This document shows positions 13,119-13,195 of a stretch of 13,195 nt of DNA, one piece after another. This stretch comes from B18-G2 sp964432835. GTDB taxonomy: Archaea; Thermoplasmatota; E2; DHVEG-1; B18-G2. The stretch's first letter is position 1, and the number at the start of each line of letters is the position of its first letter. The notes beneath the pieces were generated by a model. It had not been told where the DNA came from. It searched no databases and saw only the letters and a list, made by a program, of their open reading frames with translations. The DNA is taken from NCBI GenBank assembly GCA_964432835.1, contig CAYSPA010000031.1, positions 1 through 13,195 of the forward strand, in the 5' to 3' direction. The position numbers were made by a program, and so were the translations under genes.

Positions 13119-13195
13119 CTCTTATTAATGCTAAACGCTAATATAGTAAATTAAATTAAAAAACAAAATTAAATATTAAATTTGTAATGTTTATT
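13119..13195. other. Very AT-rich intergenic end of the window
   Basis: The last 77 bases contain no coding frame I can support. They are strongly AT-rich with short AAATTA-type repeats (13147-13195). This is most likely intergenic DNA upstream of the M18 gene and perhaps of a neighbouring gene outside the window. No origin motif or structured RNA is evident. Confidence 0.4.

Noticed and set aside
13147..13195. AT-rich repeats as a possible replication origin or CRISPR leader
   Set aside because: There are no ORB-like elements, no spaced direct repeats of CRISPR length and no cdc6 or cas gene nearby; simple AT-rich intergenic DNA is enough.

Overview
This window is archaeal and most likely euryarchaeal. 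It carries an L7Ae-S28e-L24e ribosomal cluster, which bacteria lack. It has AT-rich TATA boxes about 25-30 bases upstream of several starts, very short or absent leaders, and GGTGA/GGAGG-type ribosome binding sites. The archaeal families PF04008 (adenosine-specific kinase) and a COG2108-type radical SAM protein are also present. The valyl-tRNA synthetase and the secreted, repeat-rich proteins suggest a relative of Thermoplasmata, but the lineage cannot be fixed from the window alone. No CRISPR array, tRNA, rRNA, insertion sequence or phage gene was found.

Layout: (1) 1-563 is the 3' end of a secreted-type protein with a PQQ-like beta-propeller blade and an Ig-like domain. (2) 694-2531 is a two-gene plus-strand operon, glucosyl-3-phosphoglycerate synthase (compatible-solute synthesis) overlapping a protein-L-isoaspartate methyltransferase (protein repair). 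(3) 5919 down to 2533 is a minus-strand operon of six tightly packed genes: ribosomal proteins L7Ae, S28e and L24e, then a LarA-family nickel-pincer racemase homologue, an adenosine-specific kinase family protein and a TatD-like TIM-barrel hydrolase. It meets the repair gene tail to tail with one base between stop codons. (4) 7108-6002 (minus) is a radical SAM protein, divergent from (5) valyl-tRNA synthetase (7176-9854, plus). The two appear to share one palindromic TATA element. A 33-residue single-pass membrane ORF overlaps the end of valS. (6) 9990-10970 is a membrane-anchored surface protein and 11028-11594 an acetate/succinate-type transporter, both plus strand. (7) 13054-11681 (minus) is an M18 aminopeptidase convergent on the transporter, with a perfect 17-base palindromic T-rich element between them.

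Most of the window is housekeeping: translation (three ribosomal proteins, ValRS), protein quality control (PCMT, M18 peptidase), stress solute synthesis and carboxylate metabolism or transport (LarA homologue, acetate transporter family). I do not see a new multi-gene system. The strongest oddities are a ValRS whose KMSKS loop has lost both lysines, a LarA homologue with arginine where the cofactor-tethering lysine should be, an unannotated membrane microprotein coupled to valS, and a shared symmetric TATA box.
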